Part shown: one piece after another, positions 19,293 through 27,740 of the stretch
Numbering within the stretch: the first letter of the stretch is position 1
Layout: each line of letters starts with the position of its first letter
NCBI GenBank assembly: GCA_963793025.1
Contig: CAWBYL010000002.1
Coordinates: forward strand, 124,001-188,000
Source: CAWBYL01 sp963793025
Lineage (GTDB): Bacteria > Actinomycetota > Acidimicrobiia > Acidimicrobiales > Acidimicrobilacustridaceae
Length of the DNA: 64,000 nt
Direction of reading: 5' to 3'
The notes under the pieces: model-generated
Databases searched by the model: none
Seen by the model: the letters and a program-made list of their open reading frames with translations, nothing else
What the model was told of the DNA's origin: nothing
Position numbers and translations under genes: made by a program

Positions 19293-20060
19293 TCAGATCG
19301 GCCGGTTGCTGGCGGCGCGGATGTTGCTGCGCACGCAGATCCCGGTGATGTTCGACGCCTCGCGTGAGGCCAGCCACAGCACGGTGTTGGCCACCTCCTC
19401 GGGCTGGCTCAACCGCCGCAGGTCGAGGTCACGCACGTGGCCCTCGATCCCGCCCGGCTGGTCCTCGAGGTAGGCGATCAGGGGAGCAGTGGCGGTGGGG
19501 CCGGGAGTGACGGAGTTGGCGCGGATGCCGTGGGGGCCGTACTCGAGGGCCACCGTCTCCATGAGGTTGATCACGCCGGCCTTGGCCGCGGCGTAGCCAC
19601 CCAGCCCGTACTGGCCGCCGACCCCCGCCCCCGACGACATGCTGACGATTGACCCGCTGCCGCGAGCGACCATGGGGCCCAGCACGGCGCGGGTGGCGAA
19701 GAAGGCGGTGTCGAGGGTGAGGCGCTGTTGGAACCGCCAGGCGTCGTCGGACAGGTCGCCGATGAGCCCGGAGCGGGAGATGCCGACGTTGTTGTAGAGG
19801 ACGTCGACGCGCCCGTGACGCTCGACGGCCTCGGCCACCCAGCGGTCGACGAAGGCGGAGTCGGCGGCGTCGCCGACCAGCCCGTCGACCGTCGTGCCCC
19901 GCTCGCGTAGCTCGTCCACCAACGCCGAGAGCGGCTGGGCGGCGATGTCGTCGAGCCACAGCACCGCGCCCTCCTCGGCCATCCGCCGGGCCACCGCCCG
20001 GCCGATGCCGTTGGCCGCGCCGCTGATCAACACCACGTCGTCCTGCATGCGTCCGCTCAT
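19293..20060 (-). CDS. Short-chain dehydrogenase/reductase
   Basis: 255-residue classical SDR. SGAANGIG (about residues 13-20) binds the cofactor, YNNVGIS replaces the common NNAG, and GYAAAKAG carries the catalytic Tyr and Lys. It lies 20 bp after the DUF1214 gene on the same strand and converges with the sulfotransferase operon. Substrate not predictable. Confidence 0.85.
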   Translation of the reverse strand: MSGRMQDDVVLISGAANGIGRAVARRMAEEGAVLWLDDIAAQPLSALVDELRERGTTVDGLVGDAADSAFVDRWVAEAVERHGRVDVLYNNVGISRSGLIGDLSDDAWRFQQRLTLDTAFFATRAVLGPMVARGSGSIVSMSSGAGVGGQYGLGGYAAAKAGVINLMETVALEYGPHGIRANSVTPGPTATAPLIAYLEDQPGGIEGHVRDLDLRRLSQPEEVANTVLWLASREASNITGICVRSNIRAASNRPI

Positions 20061-20079
20061 CGATCCTCTTCCGTGTCGA

Positions 20080-21237
20080 TCAGGTCCGGAAGCGCCACGC
20101 CAGGTGCCGCCGTCGCCGGGCCAGCTCCTCGGCCCGCTCGGCTGGGGTCACGGTCGGGGTGGTGGCGGGCAGGAGGCCGGCGGCGTCGGCGACCGGGACC
20201 CGGCGGGCCACCGGGGTGGGCGCGTCCTGCGACCAGAAGGCGCGCAGCGTCAGCAGGCCGGTCCGTCGCCCGGAGGCGTCGAGCCAGTTGGGAACGCCGG
20301 GATCGGTGTGGGAGAGGACGAAGCGCACGACGTCGTCGTCGTCGACGGCGAGCTGGGCCTGGTTGCGCGACGTGATCCGCTCGGTGGGATCGACGAGCTC
20401 GAACCACGCCATCTCGTAGAGCTGGAAGCTCCAGTAGCGGGCCCGGGGCCGGGGGCACTCGACGACGAGGGCGTCATCGGGGCCGAGGTCCCAGAAGCAG
20501 AACCCGTAGCGGGCGGCGTCGAGGCCCTTGGCCAGCCCGAACGTCGGTGCGAACTGGTTCGTGGTCTGCTCGGCCGCCTTCTCCTCCATGTAGGTGTTCC
20601 AGTACTCGAGGGAGTGCTCGGTCCCGGTGACGCCGTCGTCGATGCCGGCGGCCAGGTCACCGGGTCGGCGCCGCTCGGCCGGTGCGGCGGCGTCGGCGTC
20701 GAGGCACTCGATGGTGAACACCGCCGGCTCCTCCTCCTTCCAGTCGAGGTAGTACTCGCGGATGGAGACCGACAGGGCGCCCTCGGGCAGGGGCACGGTC
20801 TCGCCGTCACCGACGAGGAAGTCGAACTCGTCACCCGGGCCGAGCCCGAGGTCGGTGGCGGTGATCTCGAACAGCGTCCCCCATGTGGGCTGGTGCATGA
20901 ACCCCGCCCGCACGGCGAGCACCCAGTCGTCACAGGAGTGCATCCGCCCGCGGATCCGGTAGCGCCGGCCCGGCGCGACCCGGGCGTGGCGGTAGACGTT
21001 GTCGGCGTTGGGGCCGCCCCACGGCGTGATCAGGTCGTTCTGCCGCTGGAAGGCCGGCCGCCGAGGGTCGGCGTGGAACACGGACCACCCCAACCAGCAC
21101 AGAGCCTGCTCGGCGAGGTGGGCCACCCCGTCGGCCCGGTCGGTCGGCGCCGACGGGAAGTCGTCGTCGTCGAGGCGGCCACCCAGCGCCGCCAGCCGCT
21201 CGCACGCGTCCACCCAGGCCTCGACGTCATCCCCCAT
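20080..21237 (-). CDS. DUF1214-domain protein
   Basis: 385-residue protein. The C-terminal third carries the DUF1214-type core (ARYWSFQLYEMAWFE, then VPNWLDASGRRTGLLTLR). The N-terminal part is an alpha-beta domain with many aromatic and acidic residues. No signal peptide is seen. DUF1214 proteins have no settled enzymatic role. The gene leads the two-gene unit with the SDR at 19293-20060. Confidence 0.7.
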   Translation of the reverse strand: MGDDVEAWVDACERLAALGGRLDDDDFPSAPTDRADGVAHLAEQALCWLGWSVFHADPRRPAFQRQNDLITPWGGPNADNVYRHARVAPGRRYRIRGRMHSCDDWVLAVRAGFMHQPTWGTLFEITATDLGLGPGDEFDFLVGDGETVPLPEGALSVSIREYYLDWKEEEPAVFTIECLDADAAAPAERRRPGDLAAGIDDGVTGTEHSLEYWNTYMEEKAAEQTTNQFAPTFGLAKGLDAARYGFCFWDLGPDDALVVECPRPRARYWSFQLYEMAWFELVDPTERITSRNQAQLAVDDDDVVRFVLSHTDPGVPNWLDASGRRTGLLTLRAFWSQDAPTPVARRVPVADAAGLLPATTPTVTPAERAEELARRRRHLAWRFRT

Positions 21238-21296
21238 GACCAGACCCTAGATGTACTCGGCCGGGACAGGCACCCGGCGCGCGGTCACTCGGGGGG

Positions 21297-22076
21297 TCAG
21301 ATGTTCTTGGGGAACGTCACCAGGATCGCGCTGGCGCCCACGAGGAGGATGACGGCCAGGGTCAACAACAGAGCCCGCGCCCGGAAGGTGTCCATCTTCG
21401 AGCTGATGCCGGCGAAGAACAAGACGGTGGCGAAGGCGATCGTCATCACCACGTAGTTGTCCGAACGCTGGTTGGCCCGCCGAGCGTTGGCGGCCTGGTC
21501 CTCGGCCAGCTGTTCGAGCCGCTGGGCCTCGACCGAGGCGGCGACCACGTACTCGGGCATGACGAACGGCGTCGGGGCCGCGTCGGGGTTGATCCTGGGC
21601 TGGGTGGCGACCCAGGCGTCGACGGCCACCTTGAACTCGGGCCGGAACCGTTCGTACAAGAAGCCCGAGACCTCCTCGGGGTCGGGGACGTAGGTCTGGC
21701 CGGGCACGGCGGGGGCGGCGAAGGCGCCCTCGTCCTCGGCGGCGATCAGCCACTGCGTGAAGGTGACGACGTCGACGGTCGTCTCCTGGCCGGCCAGCGT
21801 CGACGACTTGGTCGACTCCACCCGGCTGGCGCCGGCCTGGCTGTAGCTGTTGGCCTGCACGCCACTCCACTTGGCCGACTGGAATCCGGTCCACGCGGCG
21901 AGCACGGCCGCGATGGACAAGATGATCGCCTCGAACAGCTCGAAGCGATGGTCGAGGCGACGGCCGGCGGCCCGCTTGCGCTCGGCTGCCTCCAGGTCGT
22001 CGAGGCGTTCGTCCTGCACCACGTCGGTGGTTCCGGCGGGGGCGTCGTCGCTGGCGTCATTGGCAGGAGGAACCAT
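21297..22076 (-). CDS. Uncharacterised three-helix membrane protein
   Basis: 259-residue protein with an acidic cytoplasmic N-terminus, one helix at about 49-65 (ILSIAAVLAAWTGFQSAK), a soluble segment of about 130 residues containing a coiled-coil-like stretch (SVEAQRLEQLAEDQAANARR), and two C-terminal helices (VVMTIAFATVLFFAGIS and ALLLTLAVILLVGASAILV). The layout resembles DUF4337-type proteins, but I cannot assign the family with confidence. It is divergent from ectA with a 62-bp gap. Confidence 0.6.
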   Translation of the reverse strand: MVPPANDASDDAPAGTTDVVQDERLDDLEAAERKRAAGRRLDHRFELFEAIILSIAAVLAAWTGFQSAKWSGVQANSYSQAGASRVESTKSSTLAGQETTVDVVTFTQWLIAAEDEGAFAAPAVPGQTYVPDPEEVSGFLYERFRPEFKVAVDAWVATQPRINPDAAPTPFVMPEYVVAASVEAQRLEQLAEDQAANARRANQRSDNYVVMTIAFATVLFFAGISSKMDTFRARALLLTLAVILLVGASAILVTFPKNI

Positions 22077-22138
22077 GAGCGCTGAATGTAGGCGGCGACG
22101 GGATTGCGTGCCGGCAACGGTCGCGCCACGTTGTTCCC

Positions 22139-22654
22139 ATGCCGGGAACCGACGTGGACATCCATGACGACGAGTCGCCCTACGAGATCGACCACGTCGG
22201 GGTGGAGGACGGGGCCGAGCTCTGGGCGGTGGCCCGGGCGGCCGGGGGGCTCGACGTCAACACCTCCTACGCCTACCTGCTGTGGACCCGGGACTTCGCC
22301 CGCACCACGGTCGTGGCCCGCCGGTCCGGGCGGGTGGCGGCCTACTGCATGGGCTACCTGCGCCCCGACGAGCCCGGTACCTACTTCGTGTGGCAGGTGG
22401 CGGTGCACCCCGACCACCGCCGCCAGGGGCTGGGTCTGCGCCTCCTCGACGCCGCTGTCGACGACACCGCGGCGGTCGCCTTGGAGGCCAGTGTGACACC
22501 GGACAACGTCGGCTCCCACCGCCTGTTCGCCGCCTTCGCGGCCCGTCGCGGGGTGGCGGTGGAGATCTCCGAGCTGTTCCTCGCCGAGCACTTCCCCGAC
22601 GATCACGACCCCGAGGAGCTCCTGCGGATCGGACCCTGGGGCCGCGGTTCGTGA
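22139..22654 (+). CDS. ectA: L-2,4-diaminobutyrate N(4)-acetyltransferase
   Basis: 171-residue GNAT-fold enzyme that acetylates L-2,4-diaminobutyrate, the second step of ectoine synthesis. The EctA hallmarks are present: LDVNTSYAYLLWTRDFA near residues 38-54, WQVAVHPDHRRQGLGLRLLD (acetyl-CoA pyrophosphate loop QGLG) and VTPDNVGSHRLFAAFA. The C-terminal tail is acidic. Start is the ATG at 22139. It is followed by ectB after an unusually long 388-bp gap, although the other ect genes overlap each other. Confidence 0.9.
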   Translation: MPGTDVDIHDDESPYEIDHVGVEDGAELWAVARAAGGLDVNTSYAYLLWTRDFARTTVVARRSGRVAAYCMGYLRPDEPGTYFVWQVAVHPDHRRQGLGLRLLDAAVDDTAAVALEASVTPDNVGSHRLFAAFAARRGVAVEISELFLAEHFPDDHDPEELLRIGPWGRGS

Positions 22655-23042
22655 ACGGTCTCGCTACCCTGGCCGGGCAACGATCCCGACGCTTCGGCGG
22701 CGGGCCGGGGCCGGGGCATCCTTGATCGAGGACCGCCCAGCTCGTAAGATAACTGATATCCACCATTAACAATTAGTGCCCTGGTGCACGCGGCCAGCGC
22801 CCTTCGCGGGTGCCCCGTCTGTAGCGCCTGATGTATCTGCTCCCCCTGAGTTCGCACCGCCCACGACGGCGCTGCTCCTGCTCTCGGGTCGAGGTGGGTG
22901 ATGTCGGGACTGCGGGTGGCCGAGATCCCTGGCGGGGGTGCGACACGACGAGTGGCGCACCGCACGTATCGGCGCAGGCCGCCGATCGCCCCGGCCCGCC
23001 GCCTGCCGTTTCGCGCCCCAGGTCAGAGGAAGGTCACATCTC
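22655..23042 (+). other. ectA-ectB intergenic region
   Basis: 388 bp with no convincing gene. After a GC-rich first part comes an AT-rich island at about 22741-22780 that stands out sharply from the surroundings. A promoter-like pair lies at 22722-22750, giving ectB a predicted untranslated leader of about 285 nt. TACCCT at 22665-22670 is a second possible -10. A GAGGAAGG ribosome-binding site precedes the ectB ATG. Confidence 0.5.
22722..22750 (+). promoter_or_regulatory. Putative promoter for ectBCD
   Basis: TTGATC (22722-22727) and TAAGAT (22745-22750) are separated by exactly 17 bp, the ideal sigma-70 spacing, and sit at the edge of the AT-rich island. This would let ectBCD be expressed separately from ectA. 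An operator for an osmotic or nitrogen regulator might lie in the adjacent island, but no recognised box was found. Confidence 0.5.
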
Positions 23043-24341
23043 ATGACGGTCCAGTCCATGAAGACGGTCGAGAAGCACGAGTCCGAGGTGCGCAGCTACT
23101 GCCGGTCGTGGCCGGTGGTGTTCCAACGCGCGCAGGGTGCCTGGATGTGGGACGTCGAGGGTCGGGCCTACCTCGACTTCTTCTCCGGCGCCGGTGCCCT
23201 CAACTACGGACACAACCACCCGGCGTTGAAGGCGGCACTGGTCGACTACATCGCGAGCGACGGCCCCGTGCACAGCCTGGACATGACGACCGCGGCCAAG
23301 GTCGACCTCCTCGAGACGCTCGACGAGGTGCTGTTCCAGCCGCGTGGCTTCGACTACAAGGTCCAGTTCCCCGGTCCGACCGGCACCAACGCCGTCGAGG
23401 CCGCGCTGAAGCTGGCCCGCAAGGTCAAGGGACGCGACCACATCATCAGCTTCACCAACGCCTTCCACGGCATGACCCTCGGGTCCCTGTCGGTCACCGG
23501 CAACTCGATGAAGCGCAGCGGCGCCGGCGTCCCGCTCTCCCACAGCACCGCGGTGCCGTATTGCGACTACATGGAGGACGGGAGCAGCCTGTCGCTGCTG
23601 GAGTCGCTGGTGAAGGACCAGGGCAGCGGGCTCGACCGCCCCGCAGCGGTCATCGTCGAGACGGTGCAGGGTGAGGGCGGCGTCAACGTGGCCAGCTTCG
23701 GGTGGCTGCGCCGGCTGGCCGAGCTGTGCGCGGAGCAGGACATGCTCCTCATCGTCGACGACATCCAGATGGGGTGCGGACGCACCGGTCCGTTCTTCAG
23801 CTTCGAGCCGGCCGGCATCACGCCGGACATCGTGTGCCTCTCCAAGAGCATCGGGGGCGACGGGCTGCCCCTCGCCCTGACGCTCATCACGCCCGAGCTC
23901 GACGTGTGGGAGCCGGGCGAGCACAACGGGACCTTCCGCGGCAACAACCTGGCCTTCGTCACCGCGGCCGCCGCCCTGCGGGAGTTCTGGACCGACGACG
24001 CGCTGGCCGACGGCGTGACCGAGAAGGCCGCCATCGTCGAGCAGGCGCTGGTGGGCATCGCCGCCGATCACCTCGATCAGGGCGCCGACACCCGGGGCCG
24101 GGGCCTCGTCCAGGGCCTCGTCTTCGAGGACCCGAAGGTGGCGGGCGACGTCTGTCGCAACGCCTTCGAGGCCGGCCTGCTGGTCGAGACCTCCGGTCCC
24201 CAGAGCGAGGTCGTCAAGTTGATGCCGTCCCTCACGATCAGCAACGCCGACCTCGAGCGCGGGCTGGAGATCCTGCGCGACGCCGTCGAGCGTCGCGTCG
24301 GTGGCTTCGACCGGGCCCGTCCCGTCGGAGGTCTCCGATGA
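23043..24341 (+). CDS. ectB: L-2,4-diaminobutyrate transaminase
   Basis: 432-residue class III PLP aminotransferase that makes L-2,4-diaminobutyrate from aspartate semialdehyde and glutamate. Substrate/PLP residues include GPTGTNAVEAA (about 111-121), the VDDIQMG motif with D239, and the Schiff-base lysine K268 in CLSKSIGG. EctB-type features such as FFSGAGALNYGHNHP are clear. ATG 23043 has a strong GAGGAAGG site. The stop overlaps the ectC start by 4 nt. First committed step of ectoine synthesis. Confidence 0.95.
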   Translation: MTVQSMKTVEKHESEVRSYCRSWPVVFQRAQGAWMWDVEGRAYLDFFSGAGALNYGHNHPALKAALVDYIASDGPVHSLDMTTAAKVDLLETLDEVLFQPRGFDYKVQFPGPTGTNAVEAALKLARKVKGRDHIISFTNAFHGMTLGSLSVTGNSMKRSGAGVPLSHSTAVPYCDYMEDGSSLSLLESLVKDQGSGLDRPAAVIVETVQGEGGVNVASFGWLRRLAELCAEQDMLLIVDDIQMGCGRTGPFFSFEPAGITPDIVCLSKSIGGDGLPLALTLITPELDVWEPGEHNGTFRGNNLAFVTAAAALREFWTDDALADGVTEKAAIVEQALVGIAADHLDQGADTRGRGLVQGLVFEDPKVAGDVCRNAFEAGLLVETSGPQSEVVKLMPSLTISNADLERGLEILRDAVERRVGGFDRARPVGGLR

Positions 24342-24745
24342 TCGTGCGGACCCTCGACGACCTCGTCGGCAGCGAGCGCGACGTCGAAGCCCCCACCTGG
24401 CGGAGCCGCCGCTTCGTGCTGGCCTCGGAGGGCGTGGGCTTCTCGCTCCACGACACGATCCTCCACGCCGGCACCACCACCGACATGTGGTACCGCAACC
24501 ACATCGAGGCGGTGTACTGCATCGAGGGCACCGGCGAGCTGCTCGATCTGGGCACCGGTGAGACCCACCCGATCGGGCCCGGCACCATGTACCTGCTGAA
24601 CGACCACGACCGCCATCGCCTCACGGCCACCACCCAGTTGCGGATGGTGTGCGTGTTCAACCCGCCCTGCACCGGCCAGGAGGTGCACGACGCGGACGGC
24701 GTCTACCCGCTGCTCACCGCCGAGGTGAGCGAGGCGGCGTCGTGA
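24338..24745 (+). CDS. ectC: L-ectoine synthase
   Basis: 135-residue cupin that cyclises N(4)-acetyl-diaminobutyrate to ectoine. The sequence MIVRTLDDLVGSERDV is a standard EctC start. The segments WRSRRFVLASEGVGFS, AVYCIEGTGEL and LNDHDRHRLTATT place the metal-binding and substrate residues of the cupin barrel. Length matches the family. ATG 24338 overlaps ectB and its TGA overlaps the ectD GTG, so ectBCD is translationally coupled. Confidence 0.95.
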   Translation: MIVRTLDDLVGSERDVEAPTWRSRRFVLASEGVGFSLHDTILHAGTTTDMWYRNHIEAVYCIEGTGELLDLGTGETHPIGPGTMYLLNDHDRHRLTATTQLRMVCVFNPPCTGQEVHDADGVYPLLTAEVSEAAS

Positions 24746-25644
24746 GCGCCGGGGCCGACACCGTCGTGCAGAGTCCCTACCGCACCCGCGTCTCGACCGA
24801 ACCCGAGGTGGTCGACCGCCAGGACCCCGTGGTCCACGGCACCGTCGAGGGCGGCCCCCTCGCCGCCGACCAGCTGGCGTCCTACGACAGGCGCGGCTTC
24901 CTCGAGTTCCCCGACCTGTTGACGCCGGCTGACGTCTTGGACCTCGACGGCGCCGTGGGCGAGCTCGTCGTCGATCCCGCCCTCGACGGAGACGAGCGGG
25001 TCGTACGCGAACGGGGCGGACCCACCGTGCGCTCGGTGTTCGAGGTCCATCGTCTCAACGACGCCCTGTCGCGGCTGGCCAACGATCCGCGGCTGGTGGG
25101 CCCGGCCCGCCAGATCCTCGGATCCGACGTCTACGTCCACCAGACCCGGGTGAACCTGAAGCCGGGGTTCCGGGGACGAGAGTTCTACTGGCACTCCGAC
25201 TTCGAGACCTGGCACGCCGAGGACGGCATGCCCCGGATGCGGGCCCTCAGCGTCTCCGTCTCGCTGACTGCCAACGAGGTGTGGAACGGCAGCCTGTTGG
25301 TGGTGCCCGGATCGCACCGCCACTTCGTGGGCTGCGCCGGGGAGACCCCGGACGCGCACTACAAGGAGTCGCTCCGGGCCCAGGAGTACGGCGTGCCGAG
25401 TGACGACGCGCTGGCCCGCCTGGTCGCCGAGGGTGGCATCCAGACCGTCACCGGCGGTCCCGGTTCGGCGGTGATGTTCGATTGCAACCTCATGCACGGG
25501 TCCAACGGGAACATCACCCCCTTCGCCCGCCGCAACATCTTCATCGTCTACAACAGCGTCGAGAACACGCTGGTCGAGCCGTACGCGGCGCGCGAGCCGC
25601 GGCCTTCGTTCATCGCCAGCCGCCAGTTCTCCCCCTGCTCCTGA
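24742..25644 (+). CDS. ectD: Ectoine 5-hydroxylase
   Basis: 300-residue Fe(II)/2-oxoglutarate dioxygenase that converts ectoine to 5-hydroxyectoine. The signature WHSDFETWHAEDGMPRMR contains iron ligands H151 and D153, and H252 in LMHGSNGN supplies the third. Length and ligand spacing match characterised EctD proteins. GTG 24742 overlaps ectC. Last gene of the cluster; the cell is therefore predicted to make both ectoine and hydroxyectoine. No ask gene accompanies it. Confidence 0.95.
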   Translation: MSAGADTVVQSPYRTRVSTEPEVVDRQDPVVHGTVEGGPLAADQLASYDRRGFLEFPDLLTPADVLDLDGAVGELVVDPALDGDERVVRERGGPTVRSVFEVHRLNDALSRLANDPRLVGPARQILGSDVYVHQTRVNLKPGFRGREFYWHSDFETWHAEDGMPRMRALSVSVSLTANEVWNGSLLVVPGSHRHFVGCAGETPDAHYKESLRAQEYGVPSDDALARLVAEGGIQTVTGGPGSAVMFDCNLMHGSNGNITPFARRNIFIVYNSVENTLVEPYAAREPRPSFIASRQFSPCS

Positions 25645-25685
25645 CCTCGGTCGCGGCCACGGCCCCCTGAGCGTTCCGCCGGGTC

Positions 25686-25712
25686 CGCCCGATGCCCCCT
25701 CGGGGGCGGGCG
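25686..25712 (+). terminator. GC-rich hairpin after ectD
   Basis: CGCCC (25686-25690), bulge GAT, GCCCCC, loop TC, GGGGGC, GGGCG (25708-25712) form an 11-bp stem. It lies 41 bp after the ectD stop. No U-tract follows, so it may be a high-GC type terminator or an mRNA-stabilising end. Confidence 0.5.
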
Positions 25713-25728
25713 GTGCGAGCATTCACGG

Positions 25729-26418
25729 ATGCCCGATGGCGTCGACGTCGAGGTCGAGCAGCTCAGCCACGCCTACGACGCCGGACACGGTCGCCTCGTG
25801 GTCCTCGACGGGTTGTCGATGCGGGTGGGCGCCGGCTCCTTCGTCTCGATCATGGGACCGTCGGGGGCGGGCAAGTCCACCCTGCTCTCGCTGCTCGGCG
25901 GGCTGGAGCCGGCGCAGGCCGGACGCGTCGACATCGGTGGGCAGACCCTCGGCTCGCTGTCGCGCGACGAGCTGGCGGCCTACCGCCGTTCGACGGTGGG
26001 CTTCGTGTTCCAGCACTTCGGGCTGCTGGACACGCTGACGGCGGCCGAGAACGTGGCGGTGGCCCGCCTGCTCGTGGGGGAGAGCCGACCCGCAGCCATG
26101 CGCCGGGCGGCGGAGATGCTCGACCGCGTCGGGCTGGGCGAGCGGGCCTCGCACCGCCCCCCGACCCTGAGCGGAGGCGAGCGCCAACGCGTCGCCGTGG
26201 CCCGGGCGCTGTGCAACTCGCCGGCCCTGGTGCTGGCCGACGAGCCGACCGGCAACCTCGACGAGGAGAACGGGGCGATGATCGTGGCGCTGCTCGGTTC
26301 GATCTCGGTGGAGGACGGCTGCACGGTGGTGGCCGTCACCCACGATCGCCGGGTCGCCGAGAGCGCCGATCTGCGCTACCGCCTCCGCGACGGCCGGCTC
26401 GTGGCGGTAGAGACGTGA
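25729..26418 (+). CDS. ABC transporter ATP-binding protein (MacB/LolD type)
   Basis: 229-residue ATPase. Walker A is GPSGAGKST at residues 43-51, the ABC signature LSGGERQR lies mid-protein, and Walker B with its following Glu is LVLADEPTGNLDEE. The Q-loop (FVFQHFGLLDTLT) and H-loop (VAVTHD) are intact. The TGNLD motif marks the MacB/LolD/FtsE branch. Its stop overlaps the permease GTG by 4 nt. Together they form a mechanotransmission-type ABC system rather than a classical importer. Confidence 0.92.
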   Translation: MPDGVDVEVEQLSHAYDAGHGRLVVLDGLSMRVGAGSFVSIMGPSGAGKSTLLSLLGGLEPAQAGRVDIGGQTLGSLSRDELAAYRRSTVGFVFQHFGLLDTLTAAENVAVARLLVGESRPAAMRRAAEMLDRVGLGERASHRPPTLSGGERQRVAVARALCNSPALVLADEPTGNLDEENGAMIVALLGSISVEDGCTVVAVTHDRRVAESADLRYRLRDGRLVAVET

Positions 26419-27740
26419 CCTGGCGCCACGCCGTGTTCCTGGCCAGCCGGGAGCTGCGGCGGCGGGCCGGGCGCTCGGTGCTGACGGTGATGGCGGTGGC
26501 GCTGGCCGCCGCCCTGCTCACCGCCTTGTTGACCATCGCCCTGACGGCGGAGACCAAGGTGCTCGACGAGTTGGCCAAGGGGGGCCCACTGTCGGGGATC
26601 AAGGTGGCCGCCGCCCAGGCCGACCTCACCCAACTCGGCCAGGACGACGCCGAGCCCGGAGCCGCCCTGGTGCTCGACCAAGCCGCGGTCGACCGCATCG
26701 CCGAGCTGCCCTTCGTCCGGACCGTGGTGCCGGTCACGGCGATCGGGGCGACCATCGTGGCCGACGTCCCGCGGCGGGACGGCACGGTGCTGGAGGCCTT
26801 CACCGAGGGCGTCGTCGGGGTCGACATCGAGCAGATCCCGACGCTGCCCGTCACCGTCGTCGCCGGTCGGCTGCCGTCGCCCGGTTCGGTCACCGAGGTC
26901 GTCGTCGACGAGGGCTTCCTCCAGCGCCTCGGCTACGGCCGGCCCGATGCCGCCGTCGTGGTGGGCACCGAGATGGCGATCGGGGCCAACCGGGCGATCC
27001 GGGTCGGCGACCGGCTCCAGTTCGTGCCGCGCTGGACCCGGGCGACGATCGTGGGGGTCGTGGCCCAGGACGCCGGGCCCGGCCAGGTGCTGGCCCCGAC
27101 TTCGCTGGTGGAGCCGGCCCGCCAGTGGATCGTCGAGCCCCTCAGGGGCGACGGCGTGCGGGCCGAGGACGTCGACCCCCGCGCCGCCTCACCCTTCGGC
27201 GGGGTCTTCGTGGTGGCCGACAGCATCGACGACGTCGGCAAGGTGCGGGTCGAGGTGGCGGCCATCGGCTACTCGACATCGGCGCCGGAGAACATCATCG
27301 CCTCGGTCGACCGCTACCTGCGGGTGGTGGAGATCGTGCTCACCTCGGTCGGTCTGATCGCCCTGGCGGTGGCCGCCATCGGCATCGCCAACGCCTCGCT
27401 GGCCGCCGTGCGGGAGCGGCGTCGGGAGATCGGGGTGCTCAAGGCCGTCGGCGCGACCGATCGCGACGTCCGTCGGATCTTCCTCGTCGAATCCGGGAGC
27501 CTGGGTCTGCTCGGCGGAGTGATCGGTGTGCTCCTCGGGTACGGCGTGGCCCTGCTCGTGGGCGTGGTGGTCAACCGCTACCTGGTCGACCAGGGCTTCG
27601 GCTCGGTCCCCGTCGAGGTTCCCGTCGTCACCATGGTGGCGGTGGCCATCGGAGCGACGGTGCTCGCGGTGCTGGCCGGCATCCTTCCGGCGGCCAAGGC
27701 CGCCCGGTTGCCGGCCCGAGAGGCGATGGGGTCGCTGTGA
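26415..27740 (+). CDS. FtsX/MacB-type ABC permease
   Basis: 441-residue permease with one N-terminal helix (SVLTVMAVALAAALLTALLT), an extracytoplasmic domain of about 250 residues, and three C-terminal helices ending in the FtsX module (VRERRREIGVLKAVGATDRDV). This is the four-helix MacB topology. The GTG at 26415 overlaps the ATPase stop, and its own stop overlaps the lipoprotein gene. The probable role is in lipoprotein or envelope-substrate handling, or in regulating envelope enzymes. Confidence 0.9.
   Translation: MTWRHAVFLASRELRRRAGRSVLTVMAVALAAALLTALLTIALTAETKVLDELAKGGPLSGIKVAAAQADLTQLGQDDAEPGAALVLDQAAVDRIAELPFVRTVVPVTAIGATIVADVPRRDGTVLEAFTEGVVGVDIEQIPTLPVTVVAGRLPSPGSVTEVVVDEGFLQRLGYGRPDAAVVVGTEMAIGANRAIRVGDRLQFVPRWTRATIVGVVAQDAGPGQVLAPTSLVEPARQWIVEPLRGDGVRAEDVDPRAASPFGGVFVVADSIDDVGKVRVEVAAIGYSTSAPENIIASVDRYLRVVEIVLTSVGLIALAVAAIGIANASLAAVRERRREIGVLKAVGATDRDVRRIFLVESGSLGLLGGVIGVLLGYGVALLVGVVVNRYLVDQGFGSVPVEVPVVTMVAVAIGATVLAVLAGILPAAKAARLPAREAMGSL

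Noticed and set aside
16502..22076. A secondary-metabolite cluster around the sulfotransferase
   Set aside because: No PKS, NRPS, terpene synthase or RiPP genes are present; the genes are generic lipid/alcohol metabolism types.
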